Source: Mesorhizobium terrae
GTDB taxonomy: Bacteria; Pseudomonadota; Alphaproteobacteria; Rhizobiales; Rhizobiaceae
Assembly (NCBI RefSeq): GCF_008727715.1
Contig: NZ_CP044218.1
Coordinates: forward strand, 2,232,001-2,296,000
Reading direction: 5' to 3'
Length of the DNA stretch: 64,000 nucleotides
Position numbers and translations under genes: made by a program. Below the pieces are notes generated by a model. The model was not told where the DNA came from. It did no database searches and saw only the letters and a list, made by a program, of their open reading frames with translations. Below are positions 1 through 8,361 of this stretch, one piece after another (the stretch's first letter is position 1; every line of letters starts with the position of its first letter).

Positions 1-171
1 GGCGACGTCGGCCATGGTGGTGTCGGCATAACCGCGCTTGGCCAGCGAATCGATCGTTGCCTCGATCAGCTGCAGCCGGCGCACTTCCTTCGAGGCCTTG
101 CGGCCGCGCTTTTCAGGCCCGCCCCGCTGCTCGGGCTCGGCGGGTTGTTCTTCCAGGTCGATGGTCTTCAT
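1..171 (-). CDS. TetR/BetI-like transcriptional regulator (N-terminal part, runs off the window)
   Basis: The first 57 residues of a TetR-family repressor are read on the minus strand; the rest lies left of base 1. After a charged, proline-containing leader comes a helix-turn-helix start with RRLQLIEATIDSLAKRGY followed by DTTMADVA, which resembles the BetI (choline-responsive) branch. An in-frame ATG at 192 would add seven residues (MQETVSP); the ATG at 171 has GGAG upstream but with long spacing, so the start is uncertain. The gene begins a few bases after the stop of the methyltransferase gene on the same strand, so the two are probably one operon. An inverted repeat of the TetR type sits in front of that operon at 1097-1112. 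The family call is solid; the BetI-like specificity is an inference from similarity and from the neighbouring choline-type enzyme. Confidence 0.85.
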   Translation of the reverse strand, partial: MKTIDLEEQPAEPEQRGGPEKRGRKASKEVRRLQLIEATIDSLAKRGYADTTMADVA

Positions 172-198
172 CGGCGAAACGGTCTCCTGCATACCCGG

Positions 199-1014
199 CT
201 ATCCAATCTCGCCGGGCTTCCAGCCGCGCAGATGAGTGGGGCGGTGCTCGCCCGAGTCAAGCACCTTCTGCATCGCCTCCCAGGTGCGGATGTTCTTGTC
301 GACATAGGCGGCGCCGACCGCCCTGGCGGCAACCGCGTAGAGCGGGCCTTTCAGGCGTTCCAGTTCCGCCCGCGCCACCTCGCGATACCACGGGTTGCGG
401 TCGCGGGTGGCGACGCCGACGAAGCCGGCCTCGCGCATCGCCTCGGCATAACGCATCGGCGAGGCCATGGCGAAGGACAGGCCCTCGGCGGCGACATAGT
501 TCTTCATCGCCGGGGACGGCTCGTCGTCATGGCCGATCAGCCAGTCGCTGGCGGCAAAGACGCCGCCTGGCTTCAGCACCCGGAAGATCTCGGCAAACAG
601 CGCCTCCTTGTCGGGCACATGCAGCAGCGCGTCCTTGGAAAAGACGACGTCGAAGGAGGCGTCGGCGAAGGGCAGCGGGCCCGGCGGGGCCTGGACGAAG
701 ACGGCGCGTCCTTTTATCTCAGCCGCCTTCGCCCGCCCGCGCGCCGCCTCTACGACCGGCAGTTCCACGTCGAAACCCGTCACCTTGGCCAAGCCATGCC
801 TAACAAGCAGGTGCAGCGTGATGCCGCCGGCGCCGCAGCCGATATCGAGCAGGCTCTTGCCCTCAAGGGCGAGGCCCTCGACGATGCGGTCGACCTCGTC
901 GGGGCCGCCGGGCGACAGATAACCTTCGCCCCAGAGCGCGGCCAGGAAGCGGATCGCGGCATCGTCATATTCCGGGCCGGCATCCGGTGCGCCCGCATGC
1001 GTCGTCCTGCTCAT
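199..1014 (-). CDS. SAM-dependent methyltransferase, phosphoethanolamine N-methyltransferase-like
   Basis: A 271-residue class I methyltransferase. The SAM-binding motif I is [10 protein letters not shown], followed by [13 protein letters not shown] (motif II/post II) and RVLKPGGVF (motif III). Upstream of motif I is [10 protein letters not shown], which parallels the FGENYISSGG segment of Plasmodium phosphoethanolamine methyltransferase; the FSKDALLH segment also matches that family. The expected reaction is stepwise SAM-dependent methylation of phosphoethanolamine toward phosphocholine, but substrate is an inference. I chose ATG 1014 because the 30 codons upstream read non-conserved sequence. 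It is followed closely by the TetR gene. A generic small-molecule methyltransferase is the alternative. Confidence 0.78.
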   Translation of the reverse strand: MSRTTHAGAPDAGPEYDDAAIRFLAALWGEGYLSPGGPDEVDRIVEGLALEGKSLLDIGCGAGGITLHLLVRHGLAKVTGFDVELPVVEAARGRAKAAEIKGRAVFVQAPPGPLPFADASFDVVFSKDALLHVPDKEALFAEIFRVLKPGGVFAASDWLIGHDDEPSPAMKNYVAAEGLSFAMASPMRYAEAMREAGFVGVATRDRNPWYREVARAELERLKGPLYAVAARAVGAAYVDKNIRTWEAMQKVLDSGEHRPTHLRGWKPGEIG

Positions 1015-1096
1015 CGGGTATCGACCCCAAGTGCTGACTGACTGTTTCCGATGCCACAAAGCGTAGCGCGTCGGCGGGAAAACGCAAGATAATTTG

Positions 1097-1112
1097 CTGA
1101 ACATTCATTCAA
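1097..1112. promoter_or_regulatory. TetR-type operator, site A
   Basis: CTGAACATTCATTCAA is an imperfect inverted repeat of form YTGAA-N6-TTCAA, about 83 bases upstream of the methyltransferase start. The same pattern with the same spacing occurs at 28528-28543 and 36669-36684. Its position in front of the operon that carries the TetR gene suggests autoregulation. Binding is inferred, not shown. Confidence 0.55.
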
Positions 1113-1143
1113 TATGAACAGGGCGGGTCGGGCCGTGGCATCT

Positions 1144-1178
1144 TCGGCAGTCGGCAGTCGGCAGTCGGCAGTCGGCAG
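1144..1178. repeat. Five tandem copies of a 7-bp unit (TCGGCAG)
   Basis: Five perfect head-to-tail copies of TCGGCAG lie between the divergent methyltransferase operon and the small gene at 1244. They are non-coding in the chosen annotation. Such a short perfect array is prone to slippage and could alter the spacing of promoter elements for the downstream gene. Confidence 0.9.
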
Positions 1179-1243
1179 CGCCGTGTCGTTCTGGCATGAT
1201 GCCGGCGCCGGTCGGTGGGGCGGGCGCTCGCGAGGTGGATCTG

Positions 1244-1483
1244 ATGACGGAAGCCGAGGACGCCGAGGCGCTGGAACAATGGGCGCTGGTCAACACGCCG
1301 CTCGGCGAAGCCTGGTCGGGCCGCGCCCGCTACGCGGCGGCGATGTATTTCTACAAGCGCGGCGAGATGGATGCCGAGACGCTCGAAGTCTACCGCATCT
1401 GCTCCCGGCTCGACGCCGAGGACCCGCTGGCGATCATCCGCGATCGTAAGGTGGGCAAGGCGTGGCTGGAGCGGATGGGTTGA
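1244..1483 (+). CDS. Small conserved hypothetical protein (79 aa)
   Basis: A short acidic and tyrosine-rich protein beginning MTEAEDAEALEQWALV. I chose ATG 1244 because GAGG lies 8 bases upstream; an earlier ATG at 1196 would add 16 residues of low-complexity sequence with no ribosome site. The codon usage is typical of the window and the frame is cleanly closed. There are no membrane segments or recognisable catalytic motifs. The function is unknown to me. A 216-bp repeat element follows directly after its stop. Confidence 0.6.
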   Translation: MTEAEDAEALEQWALVNTPLGEAWSGRARYAAAMYFYKRGEMDAETLEVYRICSRLDAEDPLAIIRDRKVGKAWLERMG

Positions 1484-1490
1484 GGGGGGT

Positions 1491-1706
1491 CTTCCTTCTC
1501 CCCTTGCGGGAGAAGGTGGATCGGCGCGTAGCGCCGAGACGGATGAGGGGTGTTGGCCGGAGCGCAGCTTTGCAGGATGAGGTGTCGTTGAATTGAGGCG
1601 CTGGTTCTGAAGCGCCTCGTTTCTTCCAGCACCCCTCATCCGACCTCGCCCGCGGCGGCTTTGCCGCCGGGGCTCGGCCACCTTCTCCCACAAGGGGAGA
1701 AGGAAG
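1491..1706. repeat. Intergenic palindromic element E1 (RIME/MITE-like, 216 bp)
   Basis: The element starts CTTCCTTCTCCCC and ends with the inverse, GGGGAGAAGGAAG, so it has long terminal inverted repeats. Each end folds on its own into a hairpin followed by a second GC-rich hairpin and the motif GGATGAGGGGTGTTGG or its inverse. The central 80 bases are not palindromic. That centre matches, in reverse orientation, the centre of the element at 7694-7901. It lies between two convergent genes, as such elements usually do. It resembles rhizobial intergenic mosaic elements (RIME); it encodes nothing. Confidence 0.88.
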
Positions 1707-1713
1707 CGGCGCA

Positions 1714-2781
1714 TCACCCGATCGACTTTTCCAGCACGCGCAGCCAGTTGCGGTAGGCGATCTTTTCGATGAGGGCGCGGCCATAGCCGTGCTTGGCCAG
1801 CGCGTCGGTGAGCCTGGGCAGGCCGGCGGCGTCGCCGATGGTGGCCGGGATCATGGCGCCGTCGAAATCCGAACCCAGGCCGACGCGATCCTCGCCCAGC
1901 GCCTTCAACAGCGCATCGATGTGGCGCACCATCACCTCCAGCGGCGTGTCGGCATTCATGCGGCCGTCCTCGCGCAGGAAGCCGGTGGCGTAGTTCAGGC
2001 CGACCATGCCGTCGCTGTCCTTGATGGCGCCGAGCTGCCACTCGGTCAGGTTGCGCGAATGCGGACACAACGCGTGCACGTTGGAATGGGTGGCGACCAG
2101 CGGCGCATCGGAAAGCCTGGCGACGTCGCGGAAGCCTTTTTCGTTGAGGTGGGACAGGTCGATCATGATCTTCAGCCTGTTGCAGGCCTTGACCAGCGCC
2201 TTGCCGGCATCGGTCAGCCCGTCGCCGGTGTCGGGCGAGGACGGGAAGCGGAACGGCACGCCATGACCGAAGGCGTTCGGGCGGCTCCAGACGATGCCCA
2301 GCGAGCGCAGGCCGGCGGCGTGCAGCACGTCGAGCATGACGAGGTCGGTGTCGATCGCCTCGACGCCCTCGATGTGGAAGACCGCGGCCATCGTGTTCCT
2401 GGCCATCGCTGCGCGGATGTCGGCGGCGCTGCGGCAGATGGCGAGGGCGCCGGCCCGTTCGAGCCGGAGCAGGATCGAGGCCATGGCGAGCGTGCTTTCC
2501 TGCGCGACCGAACGCGGCAGTTCCGGCGGCAGCGGCTCGTTGTCGCTTGGCAACGAGATGACGCCGTCGTCCTTGGCCTTGCGCTCTTCCTGCGGCGGCG
2601 GGAAGATGGCGAACATGCCGCCGATCAGGCCGCCCTTCCTGGCGCGCGGCAGGTCGATGTGCCAGCTGGCCGGCGACCCTTCGATGAACAGCTTTTCGAC
2701 ATCGGACTGGCCGGACTGGTAGAGCTTGAGCAGCGTGTCATTGTGGCCGTCGAAGACGGGGATCAGGTCGGTCTCGGTCAT
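1714..2781 (-). CDS. Membrane dipeptidase-family (M19) peptidase
   Basis: A 355-residue renal-dipeptidase-type metallohydrolase. The N-terminal zinc motif is FDGHNDTLLK (H-x-D); further metal ligands are expected in HIEGVEA, DLSHLNEKGF and ATHSNVHAL, and GLGSDFDGA is the conserved C-terminal motif. The family cleaves dipeptides or related amides, and some bacterial members act on D-amino-acid dipeptides or proline-containing compounds; the exact substrate is not visible. There is no signal peptide, so a cytoplasmic location is likely. It is divergent from matB across a 151-base gap holding a perfect 16-bp palindrome. Confidence 0.93.
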   Translation of the reverse strand: MTETDLIPVFDGHNDTLLKLYQSGQSDVEKLFIEGSPASWHIDLPRARKGGLIGGMFAIFPPPQEERKAKDDGVISLPSDNEPLPPELPRSVAQESTLAMASILLRLERAGALAICRSAADIRAAMARNTMAAVFHIEGVEAIDTDLVMLDVLHAAGLRSLGIVWSRPNAFGHGVPFRFPSSPDTGDGLTDAGKALVKACNRLKIMIDLSHLNEKGFRDVARLSDAPLVATHSNVHALCPHSRNLTEWQLGAIKDSDGMVGLNYATGFLREDGRMNADTPLEVMVRHIDALLKALGEDRVGLGSDFDGAMIPATIGDAAGLPRLTDALAKHGYGRALIEKIAYRNWLRVLEKSIG

Positions 2782-2815
2782 GATGGGCTTTCGATGTTGG
2801 GAAGCGGAGCTGACC

Positions 2816-2831
2816 CGCCCTAATTAGGGCG
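2816..2831. promoter_or_regulatory. Perfect 16-bp palindrome between divergent dipeptidase and matB genes
   Basis: CGCCCTAATTAGGGCG is fully self-complementary. It lies about 35 bases upstream of the dipeptidase start and about 100 bases upstream of matB, a position suited to a dimeric repressor. No regulator gene is adjacent, so the binding protein is unknown. Confidence 0.45.
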
Positions 2832-2932
2832 CGGCGCCGCGACAGGCAAATGCCAGAAGGCGACTTGCGCTTGTCACTGGACCCCGGCCATGCTGCAAGG
2901 GCCCGACCCGTTTCGCTTCGCTGGAGACCATC

Positions 2933-4447
2933 TTGGCCAACACGCTCTACGATGCCCTGTTCAAGCCGCATGAAGCGAGCGAGGCCACCTTCCTGCGGCT
3001 GAAGGACGGGTCGACGGTTTCTTATGCCGGCTTCCTCGCGCTGTCGGCGCGGTTTGCCCATGCCATGGCCGAGGCCGGCATTACGCCCGGCGACCGCGTG
3101 GCGCTGCAGGCCAGGAAATCGGTGGAAGCGCTGGCCGTCTACGCGGCGGCGGTGCGCATGGGCGCGGTGTTCCTGCCGCTGAACACCGCCTATACGGCCG
3201 CCGAGGTCGACTATTTCGTCAGCGATGCCGGCGCGAAACTGCTGATCTGCGACAGTGCAAGCGAAGCGGCGCTGCGGTCGGTGGCCGACAAAGCGGGTGC
3301 TGTGCTGATGACGCTTAGTGGCGACGGGTCCGGCACGCTGAAGGACAGGGCGCAAGGCAAGCCCGCGACCTTCGCCCCGGCTGAACGTGGGCCGGACGAT
3401 CTCGCCGCCTTCCTCTACACCTCCGGCACCACCGGGCGCTCCAAGGGCGCGATGCTGACGCACGACAATCTGCTCTCCAATGCCGAGGCGCTGGTCGATA
3501 CGTGGCGTTTCACCAAGGACGACGTGCTGTTGCACGCCTTGCCGATCTTCCACACGCACGGCTTGTTCGTGGCGACCAACGTCATTTTGCTCGCCGGCGG
3601 CTCGGCGGTCTTCCTGCCCGGCCTCGACCTGGACGACCTTGTCGCCAACATGCCGGTGGCGACGACGATGATGGGCGTGCCCACCTTCTATACGAGGTTG
3701 CTGGCCGACCCCCGGCTGACGCACGAGCTTGTCGCCCATATGCGCCTGTTCGTTTCCGGCAGCGCGCCGCTGCTTGCCGAGACGCACCGCGACTTCGAGG
3801 CGCGTACGGGCAAACGCATTCTCGAACGCTACGGCATGACCGAGACCAACATGAACACCTCGAACCCCTATGAGGGCGAGCGCCGCGCCGGCACTGTCGG
3901 CCAGCCGCTGCCGGGCGTCTCCGTCCGCATCGCCGACCCGGACACCGGCAAGCCCGTGGCTGCGGGCGGCATCGGCGTCATCGAGGTGAAGGGCCGCAAT
4001 GTCTTCAAGGGCTACTGGAACATGCCGGAAAAGACCGCGCAGGAGTTTCGGGTCGACGGCTATTTCATCACCGGCGATCTCGCCACGCAGGATGCTGACG
4101 GCTACGTCACCATCGTCGGCCGCGCCAAGGACCTGATCATCGCCGGCGGCTACAACATCTATCCGAAGGAAATCGAGCTTCTGCTGGACGAGATACCCGG
4201 CGTCGAGGAATCGGCGGTGGTCGGCGTGCCGCATCCCGACCTCGGCGAGGGCGTCGTCGGCATCGTCACCGCGCGCAAGGGCACGACGCTGGACGAGGCT
4301 ACCCTGCTTGCCGGATTGTCGACGAAGCTTGCCCGCTTCAAGCAGCCGCGCCGCATCTTCGTGGTCGACGAATTGCCGCGCAACACGATGGGCAAGGTGC
4401 AGAAGAATTTGTTGCGCGAACGGTTCGCCGGGACGTTCAAAGGATAG
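2933..4447 (+). CDS. matB: Malonyl-CoA synthetase (malonate-CoA ligase), ANL superfamily
   Basis: A 504-residue acyl-CoA ligase that activates malonate with ATP and CoA. The P-loop-like A3 motif YTSGTTGRSKGAML is at about residues 162-175, the A5 motif RYGMTETNM near residue 300, and the hinge/A8 region GRAKDLIIAGGYNIYPKEIE near residue 397; the catalytic lysine is in PRNTMGKVQKN near the C-terminus. Overall similarity, including the GAVFLPLNTAYT segment, is to rhizobial MatB. The start is TTG at 2933 with GGAG 6-7 bases upstream; no better ATG exists. No matA or matC neighbour is present, so it probably acts alone to supply malonyl-CoA. Confidence 0.9.
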   Translation: MANTLYDALFKPHEASEATFLRLKDGSTVSYAGFLALSARFAHAMAEAGITPGDRVALQARKSVEALAVYAAAVRMGAVFLPLNTAYTAAEVDYFVSDAGAKLLICDSASEAALRSVADKAGAVLMTLSGDGSGTLKDRAQGKPATFAPAERGPDDLAAFLYTSGTTGRSKGAMLTHDNLLSNAEALVDTWRFTKDDVLLHALPIFHTHGLFVATNVILLAGGSAVFLPGLDLDDLVANMPVATTMMGVPTFYTRLLADPRLTHELVAHMRLFVSGSAPLLAETHRDFEARTGKRILERYGMTETNMNTSNPYEGERRAGTVGQPLPGVSVRIADPDTGKPVAAGGIGVIEVKGRNVFKGYWNMPEKTAQEFRVDGYFITGDLATQDADGYVTIVGRAKDLIIAGGYNIYPKEIELLLDEIPGVEESAVVGVPHPDLGEGVVGIVTARKGTTLDEATLLAGLSTKLARFKQPRRIFVVDELPRNTMGKVQKNLLRERFAGTFKG

Positions 4448-4457
4448 ATCGGAAAAT

Positions 4458-4665
4458 CGTCATCCCGGAAGCCGGAGCGCAGCGAAGGCTATCCGGGATC
4501 CATTGGTCGCAAGCCGTCGGGCGCGGCCGGGTCCTCGCCTTGAACATTCGCGTCGCCGAACCCACGCTGCACGTTTCACGAAGGCTGACCCAAACCTAGA
4601 TCCCGGCCGCGCTGCTCAATAGGCTCCGGGTCTGCGCTCGCTTTGCTCGCTTGCCCGGAATGACG
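4458..4665. repeat. Intergenic repeat element F1 (208 bp, CGTCAT...ATGACG termini)
   Basis: The element is bounded by CGTCATCCCGG and CCCGGAATGACG, inverted relative to each other. Its interior matches the two copies at 17292-17469 and 17538-17739 in reverse orientation, including GGTTCCGGGTCTGCGCTCGC-like ends and the GCGCGGCCGGGTCCTCG-type centre. It fills the gap between convergent matB and phaR and contains no gene. Confidence 0.8.
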
Positions 4666-4726
4666 GAGCGAGAACTTCGCGCCATGCCATCCACATGGCA
4701 ATCGCGAACCTGCCCCGTCTCGTCAC

Positions 4727-5353
4727 CTACGAAAGCTTGTCCAGCTTGCGCTGCATGGCGGCGATCTGTTCCTTCAGTTCCTGCAGATCGTCGGTCTTTT
4801 CGGCCGGCTCCGCCTTGGCGGGTTCGGCTCTGGCCGGCTCGGCGGCCGTGCTCGAGGCACCGCCCGTCGCAGCCCCGGGGAAGGGCGTGAACATGCGCAT
4901 GGCGTTCTGGAACATTTCCATGTTGCGCCGTGTCTGTTCCTCCAGCGCCTTCATCGGCGTCGCCAACTTCATCATGTCCATCGGCGATTTGCCGAGCGAC
5001 GATTTCATCTGTTCGCGGAAGCGCTCCTGCTCCTTGGAGAAGGCGAGCATCGACTGTTCGAGGAATGACGGCACGATCATCTGCATCTGGTCGCCATAGA
5101 AGGCGATGAGCTGGCGCAGGAACGGAATGGGCAGCATGTTCTGCCCGTCCTTGTTCTCCAGCTCGAAGATGATCTGGGTGAGAACCGGGTGGGTGATGTC
5201 GTCGCCGGTCTTGGCGTCCTGCACGGTGAAGTCCTCGCCCTTCTTCACCATTTCGGCGAGGTCCTCGAGCGTCACATAGGTGCTGGTGCCCGTGTTGTAG
5301 AGCCGGCGGTTGGCATATTTCTTGATGACCACCGGTTCGTTTTTCGCCGCCAT
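4727..5353 (-). CDS. phaR: Polyhydroxyalkanoate synthesis repressor PhaR
   Basis: A 208-residue protein with the PHB/PHA-accumulation regulator DNA-binding domain at the N-terminus (VIKKYANRRLYNTGTSTYVTL) and the PHB-accumulation domain repeat around residues 60-110 (PFLRQLIAFYGDQMQ). The C-terminal part is a predicted coiled coil after an alanine-rich linker. PhaR represses PHB genes and phasins and is displaced by PHB granules. The GGGAGG ribosome site precedes ATG 5353. It is divergent from phbA, and the shared gap contains a TGC/GCA palindrome that fits a PhaR operator. Confidence 0.95.
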   Translation of the reverse strand: MAAKNEPVVIKKYANRRLYNTGTSTYVTLEDLAEMVKKGEDFTVQDAKTGDDITHPVLTQIIFELENKDGQNMLPIPFLRQLIAFYGDQMQMIVPSFLEQSMLAFSKEQERFREQMKSSLGKSPMDMMKLATPMKALEEQTRRNMEMFQNAMRMFTPFPGAATGGASSTAAEPARAEPAKAEPAEKTDDLQELKEQIAAMQRKLDKLS

Positions 5354-5493
5354 ACAGCATCCTCCCGCGGATACCGGCGGGCCCGTAAGCGGCCGGTAAC
5401 GATTGCTCCCAAGTCGAGGATATGCGCAAAACCGTCATAATTCCAAGCGGTTTGTGCAGTGCGGAAGCTTAGCGGGTTCTTTCGGCGCTGCAA

Positions 5494-5509
5494 TATGCTG
5501 CGCAGCATA
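5494..5509. promoter_or_regulatory. Perfect 16-bp palindrome, probable PhaR operator
   Basis: TATGCTGCGCAGCATA is exactly self-complementary and lies between phaR and phbA, with further TGC/GCA steps on both sides (CTGC at 5489, GCAG at 5516). PhaR of related bacteria is known to prefer TGC-rich inverted sequences, so this is a good candidate for auto- and phbAB regulation. Confidence 0.6.
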
Positions 5510-5632
5510 ACTTACGCAGCCGCCGGGTCGCCCAGTGGGTGCCGATTTCCAGTTTGACTCAAGGGCTGGAACCGGCAAGAAAAGTCGAACGCAAAGCTTG
5601 CAAACCGTTCAAATAGAAGTCTGGAGAACAAT

Positions 5633-6817
5633 ATGTCCGCTTCCAACGCCATCGTCGTCGCCAGTGCCGCGCGCACGGCCGTCGGCTCCTTCAACGGAGC
5701 TTTCGCCGCGACACCCGCCCATGATCTGGGCGCGGTGGTGATCCGCGAATTGCTGTCGCGGGCCGGCGTCGAGGCGGCGGAAGTCGACGAGGTGATCCTC
5801 GGCCAGGTGCTGACCGCGGCGCAGGGCCAGAACCCGGCGCGCCAGGCGTCGATCAATGCCGGCCTGCCGATCGAGACGACCGCCTGGGGCCTCAACCAGG
5901 TCTGCGGCTCGGGCCTGAGGGCGATCGCCATCGGCATGCAGCAGATCACCTCCGGCGACGCCAAGGTGATCGTGGCCGGCGGCCAGGAATCGATGTCGCT
6001 GTCGGCGCACGCCCAGCACCTGCGCGCCGGCGTGAAGATGGGCGACTACAAGATGATCGACACGATGATCAAGGACGGGCTGTGGGATGCCTTCAACGGC
6101 TATCACATGGGCATCACCGCCGAGAACGTCGCCAAGCAGTTCCAGATCACCCGCGACGACCAGGACGCTTTCGCGCTCGCCTCGCAGAACAAGGCCGAGG
6201 CCGCGCAGAAGGCCGGCCGGTTCAAGGACGAGATCGTCGCCTTCACCATCAAGGGTAAGAAGGGCGACACCATCGTCGACCAGGACGAATATATCCGCCA
6301 CGGCGCAACGATGGACGCGATGACCAAGCTGAAGCCGGCCTTCGACAAGGACGGCACGGTGACCGCCGCCAACGCCTCCGGCATCAATGACGGCGCCGCC
6401 GGCGCGCTTTTGATGACGGAAGCCGAAGCCGTGCGCCGCGGCATCACCCCGCTCGTGCGCATCGCCTCCTGGGCGACCGCCGGCGTCGATCCGTCGGTGA
6501 TGGGCACCGGCCCGATCCCGGCGTCGAAGCGCGCGCTGGAAAAGGCCGGCTGGAAAGTGTCGGACCTCGATCTGGTCGAGGCCAACGAGGCCTTCGCCGC
6601 GCAGGCCTGCGCGGTCAACAAGGGCCTCGGCTGGAACCCGGACATCGTCAACGTCAATGGCGGAGCGATCGCCATCGGCCACCCCATCGGCGCGTCGGGC
6701 GCGCGCATCTTCAACACGCTGGTCTACGAGATGCGGCGCCGGGGCGCCAAGAAGGGGCTCGCCACCCTATGCATCGGCGGCGGCATGGGCGTCGCCATGT
6801 GCGTCGAGGCACTTTGA
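5633..6817 (+). CDS. phbA: Acetyl-CoA C-acetyltransferase (beta-ketothiolase) for PHB synthesis
   Basis: A 394-residue thiolase condensing two acetyl-CoA into acetoacetyl-CoA. The nucleophilic cysteine is Cys91 in NQVCGSGLRAI; the C-terminal active-site histidine is in GHPIGASGAR near residue 350 and the second cysteine in CIGGGMGVAM near residue 380. GGAG precedes ATG 5633. It is followed by a terminator-like hairpin and then phbB, so the two genes form the acetoacetyl-CoA reductase pathway but may be only partly co-transcribed. Confidence 0.96.
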   Translation: MSASNAIVVASAARTAVGSFNGAFAATPAHDLGAVVIRELLSRAGVEAAEVDEVILGQVLTAAQGQNPARQASINAGLPIETTAWGLNQVCGSGLRAIAIGMQQITSGDAKVIVAGGQESMSLSAHAQHLRAGVKMGDYKMIDTMIKDGLWDAFNGYHMGITAENVAKQFQITRDDQDAFALASQNKAEAAQKAGRFKDEIVAFTIKGKKGDTIVDQDEYIRHGATMDAMTKLKPAFDKDGTVTAANASGINDGAAGALLMTEAEAVRRGITPLVRIASWATAGVDPSVMGTGPIPASKRALEKAGWKVSDLDLVEANEAFAAQACAVNKGLGWNPDIVNVNGGAIAIGHPIGASGARIFNTLVYEMRRRGAKKGLATLCIGGGMGVAMCVEAL

Positions 6818-6823
6818 TCGAAA

Positions 6824-6858
6824 ACAAGACGGGCGGCCAAGGAGCCGCCCATTTTGTC
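6824..6858 (+). terminator. Hairpin terminator between phbA and phbB
   Basis: A 7-bp GGGCGGC/GCCGCCC stem (6831-6837 with 6844-6850) with loop CAAGGA is flanked by AAAACAAGAC and ATTTTGT, which extend the stem and give a short U-rich tail. It may attenuate rather than abolish read-through into phbB. Confidence 0.7.
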
Positions 6859-6954
6859 TGTGAAGGTTGTTTGTGAAGGCCCGGCATAAGGGTCGGTTTC
6901 AAAAGTCCGTCATACGGACCAGCCATTGAATGATGCAGCAAAAAGGGGAAACGC

Positions 6955-7680
6955 ATGACAAAGGTCGCACTCGTCACCGGAGGCTCGCGCGGCATCGGCG
7001 CCGCGATCTCGATCGGCTTGAAGAATGCCGGCTACACCGTCGCGGCGAACTATGCCGGCAACGACGAGGCGGCGGCGAAGTTCACGGCTGAAACCGGGAT
7101 CAAGACCTACAAATGGTCGGTGGCCGACTATGACGCCTGCGTCGCCGGCGTCAAACAGGTGGAGGCCGATCTCGGCGCGGTTTCGGTGCTCGTCAACAAT
7201 GCCGGCATCACCCGCGACGCCATGTTCCACAAGATGACGCCGCAGCAGTGGAAAGAGGTGATCGACACCAATCTGTCCGGCGTCTTCAACATGTCGCATC
7301 CGCTGTGGAGCGGCATGCGCGACCGCAAGTTCGGCCGCATCATCACCATCTCCTCCATCAACGGCCAGAAGGGCCAGGCCGGCCAGGCCAACTATTCGGC
7401 CTCCAAGGCCGGCGACATCGGCTTCACCAAGGCGCTGGCCCAGGAGGGCGCGCGCGCCGGCATCACCGTCAACGTGATCTGCCCGGGCTACATCGCCACC
7501 GAAATGGTCAAGGCGATCGACGAGAAGGTGCTCAACGAGCGCATCATCCCGCAGATCCCGGTCGGGCGGCTCGGCGAGCCGGAGGAAATCGCGCGCTGCG
7601 TGGTTTTCCTGGCCTCCGAGGAAGCGGGCTTCATCACCGGCTCGACCATCTCGGCCAATGGCGGGCAGTATTTCAGCTGA
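6955..7680 (+). CDS. phbB: Acetoacetyl-CoA reductase (SDR family)
   Basis: A 241-residue short-chain dehydrogenase that reduces acetoacetyl-CoA to (R)-3-hydroxybutyryl-CoA with NADPH. The cofactor motif is TGGSRGIGAAI at residues 8-18, NNAGI is present, and the catalytic pair is Tyr147/Lys151 in YSASKAG; the family-specific segment FGRIITISSINGQKGQAGQANYS matches PhbB rather than FabG. An AAGGGG ribosome site precedes ATG 6955. The PHB synthase gene phbC is not in this window, as is common in rhizobia. Confidence 0.95.
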   Translation: MTKVALVTGGSRGIGAAISIGLKNAGYTVAANYAGNDEAAAKFTAETGIKTYKWSVADYDACVAGVKQVEADLGAVSVLVNNAGITRDAMFHKMTPQQWKEVIDTNLSGVFNMSHPLWSGMRDRKFGRIITISSINGQKGQAGQANYSASKAGDIGFTKALAQEGARAGITVNVICPGYIATEMVKAIDEKVLNERIIPQIPVGRLGEPEEIARCVVFLASEEAGFITGSTISANGGQYFS

Positions 7681-7693
7681 GGGTAGAGCTTTA

Positions 7694-7901
7694 CCTTCTC
7701 CCCTTACGGGAGAAGGTGCCTGAGCCTGGCGGCACAGCCGCCATGGCGAAGGCGGATGAGGGGTGCTGGAAGAAATGGGGCGCATCAAAACGAACGCCTC
7801 AGTTCAACTTGATCCCACATTTTGCAGAGATGCGCTCCGTCCAACACCCCTCATCCGACCTCGCCTTCGGCTCGGCCACCTTCTCCCTCAAGGGGAGAAG
7901 G
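7694..7901. repeat. Intergenic palindromic element E2 (RIME/MITE-like, 208 bp)
   Basis: The same family as E1, with inverted ends CCTTCTCCCC and GGGGAGAAGG. Its 80-base centre (GGTGCTGGAAGAAA ... GCGCTCCGTCCAACACC) is the reverse complement counterpart of the E1 centre, so the two are full homologues in opposite orientation and not just chance hairpins. It lies just behind the phbB stop. Confidence 0.88.
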
Positions 7902-8055
7902 AGACGCGCGCCACCGTCCCATCCCGGCACACAAAAGTTAACGGCTGACGGGAGGCTTAAGAACATTCGCCCGGCCAAGTTGTGAATCGTCGGTGGACAA
8001 GCTGTGCACAACACAAGATGTTGGGGTGAACAAACCGGGAAACTTTCGCCATCGC

Positions 8056-8077
8056 TGATTCGTCGCCGATTCGTTCC
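8056..8077. repeat. 22-bp direct repeat, copy 1
   Basis: The sequence starting TGATTCGTCGCCG and ending GATTCGTTCC is repeated exactly at 8340-8361. Both copies contain two GANTC sites spaced 11 bases apart. Confidence 0.9.
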
Positions 8078-8339
8078 GGCTTTGAGCGGATTGTTAATGG
8101 AAATGGCTGTCGCGACCGCGAAATTGGTTAATTGCCGTTAAGAAAGACGTGCGATTTCAGGTGCTTGTTCCCTGTCTCCGGTTAGCCGGCATAGCGACGG
8201 GGCTCGCTTGCCGGCAAAAGTTAACGGCGATGTTCCGCGGCCGACATGCGAGGCGGTTAGCCGATTCAGCATGTGGTGCGATTGGCCGGTCACAGTCCCA
8301 CATATAGCCGTGAACGAAACATGAATCATCACGAGTCAG

Positions 8340-8361
8340 TGATTCGTCGCCGATTCGTTCC
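8340..8361. repeat. 22-bp direct repeat, copy 2
   Basis: An exact second copy of the repeat at 8056-8077, here followed directly by a third GANTC (GACTC at 8363) and preceded by GAATC and GAGTC. Confidence 0.9.

Noticed and set aside
57..803. 248-residue Arg-rich open frame on the plus strand
   Set aside because: Antisense to the methyltransferase; Arg/Pro/Ala composition is typical of a shadow frame.
7980..8030. Possible DnaA boxes (TGTGCACAA) suggesting an origin
   Set aside because: Only one partial match, no cluster, and no dnaA, parAB or hemE neighbours.
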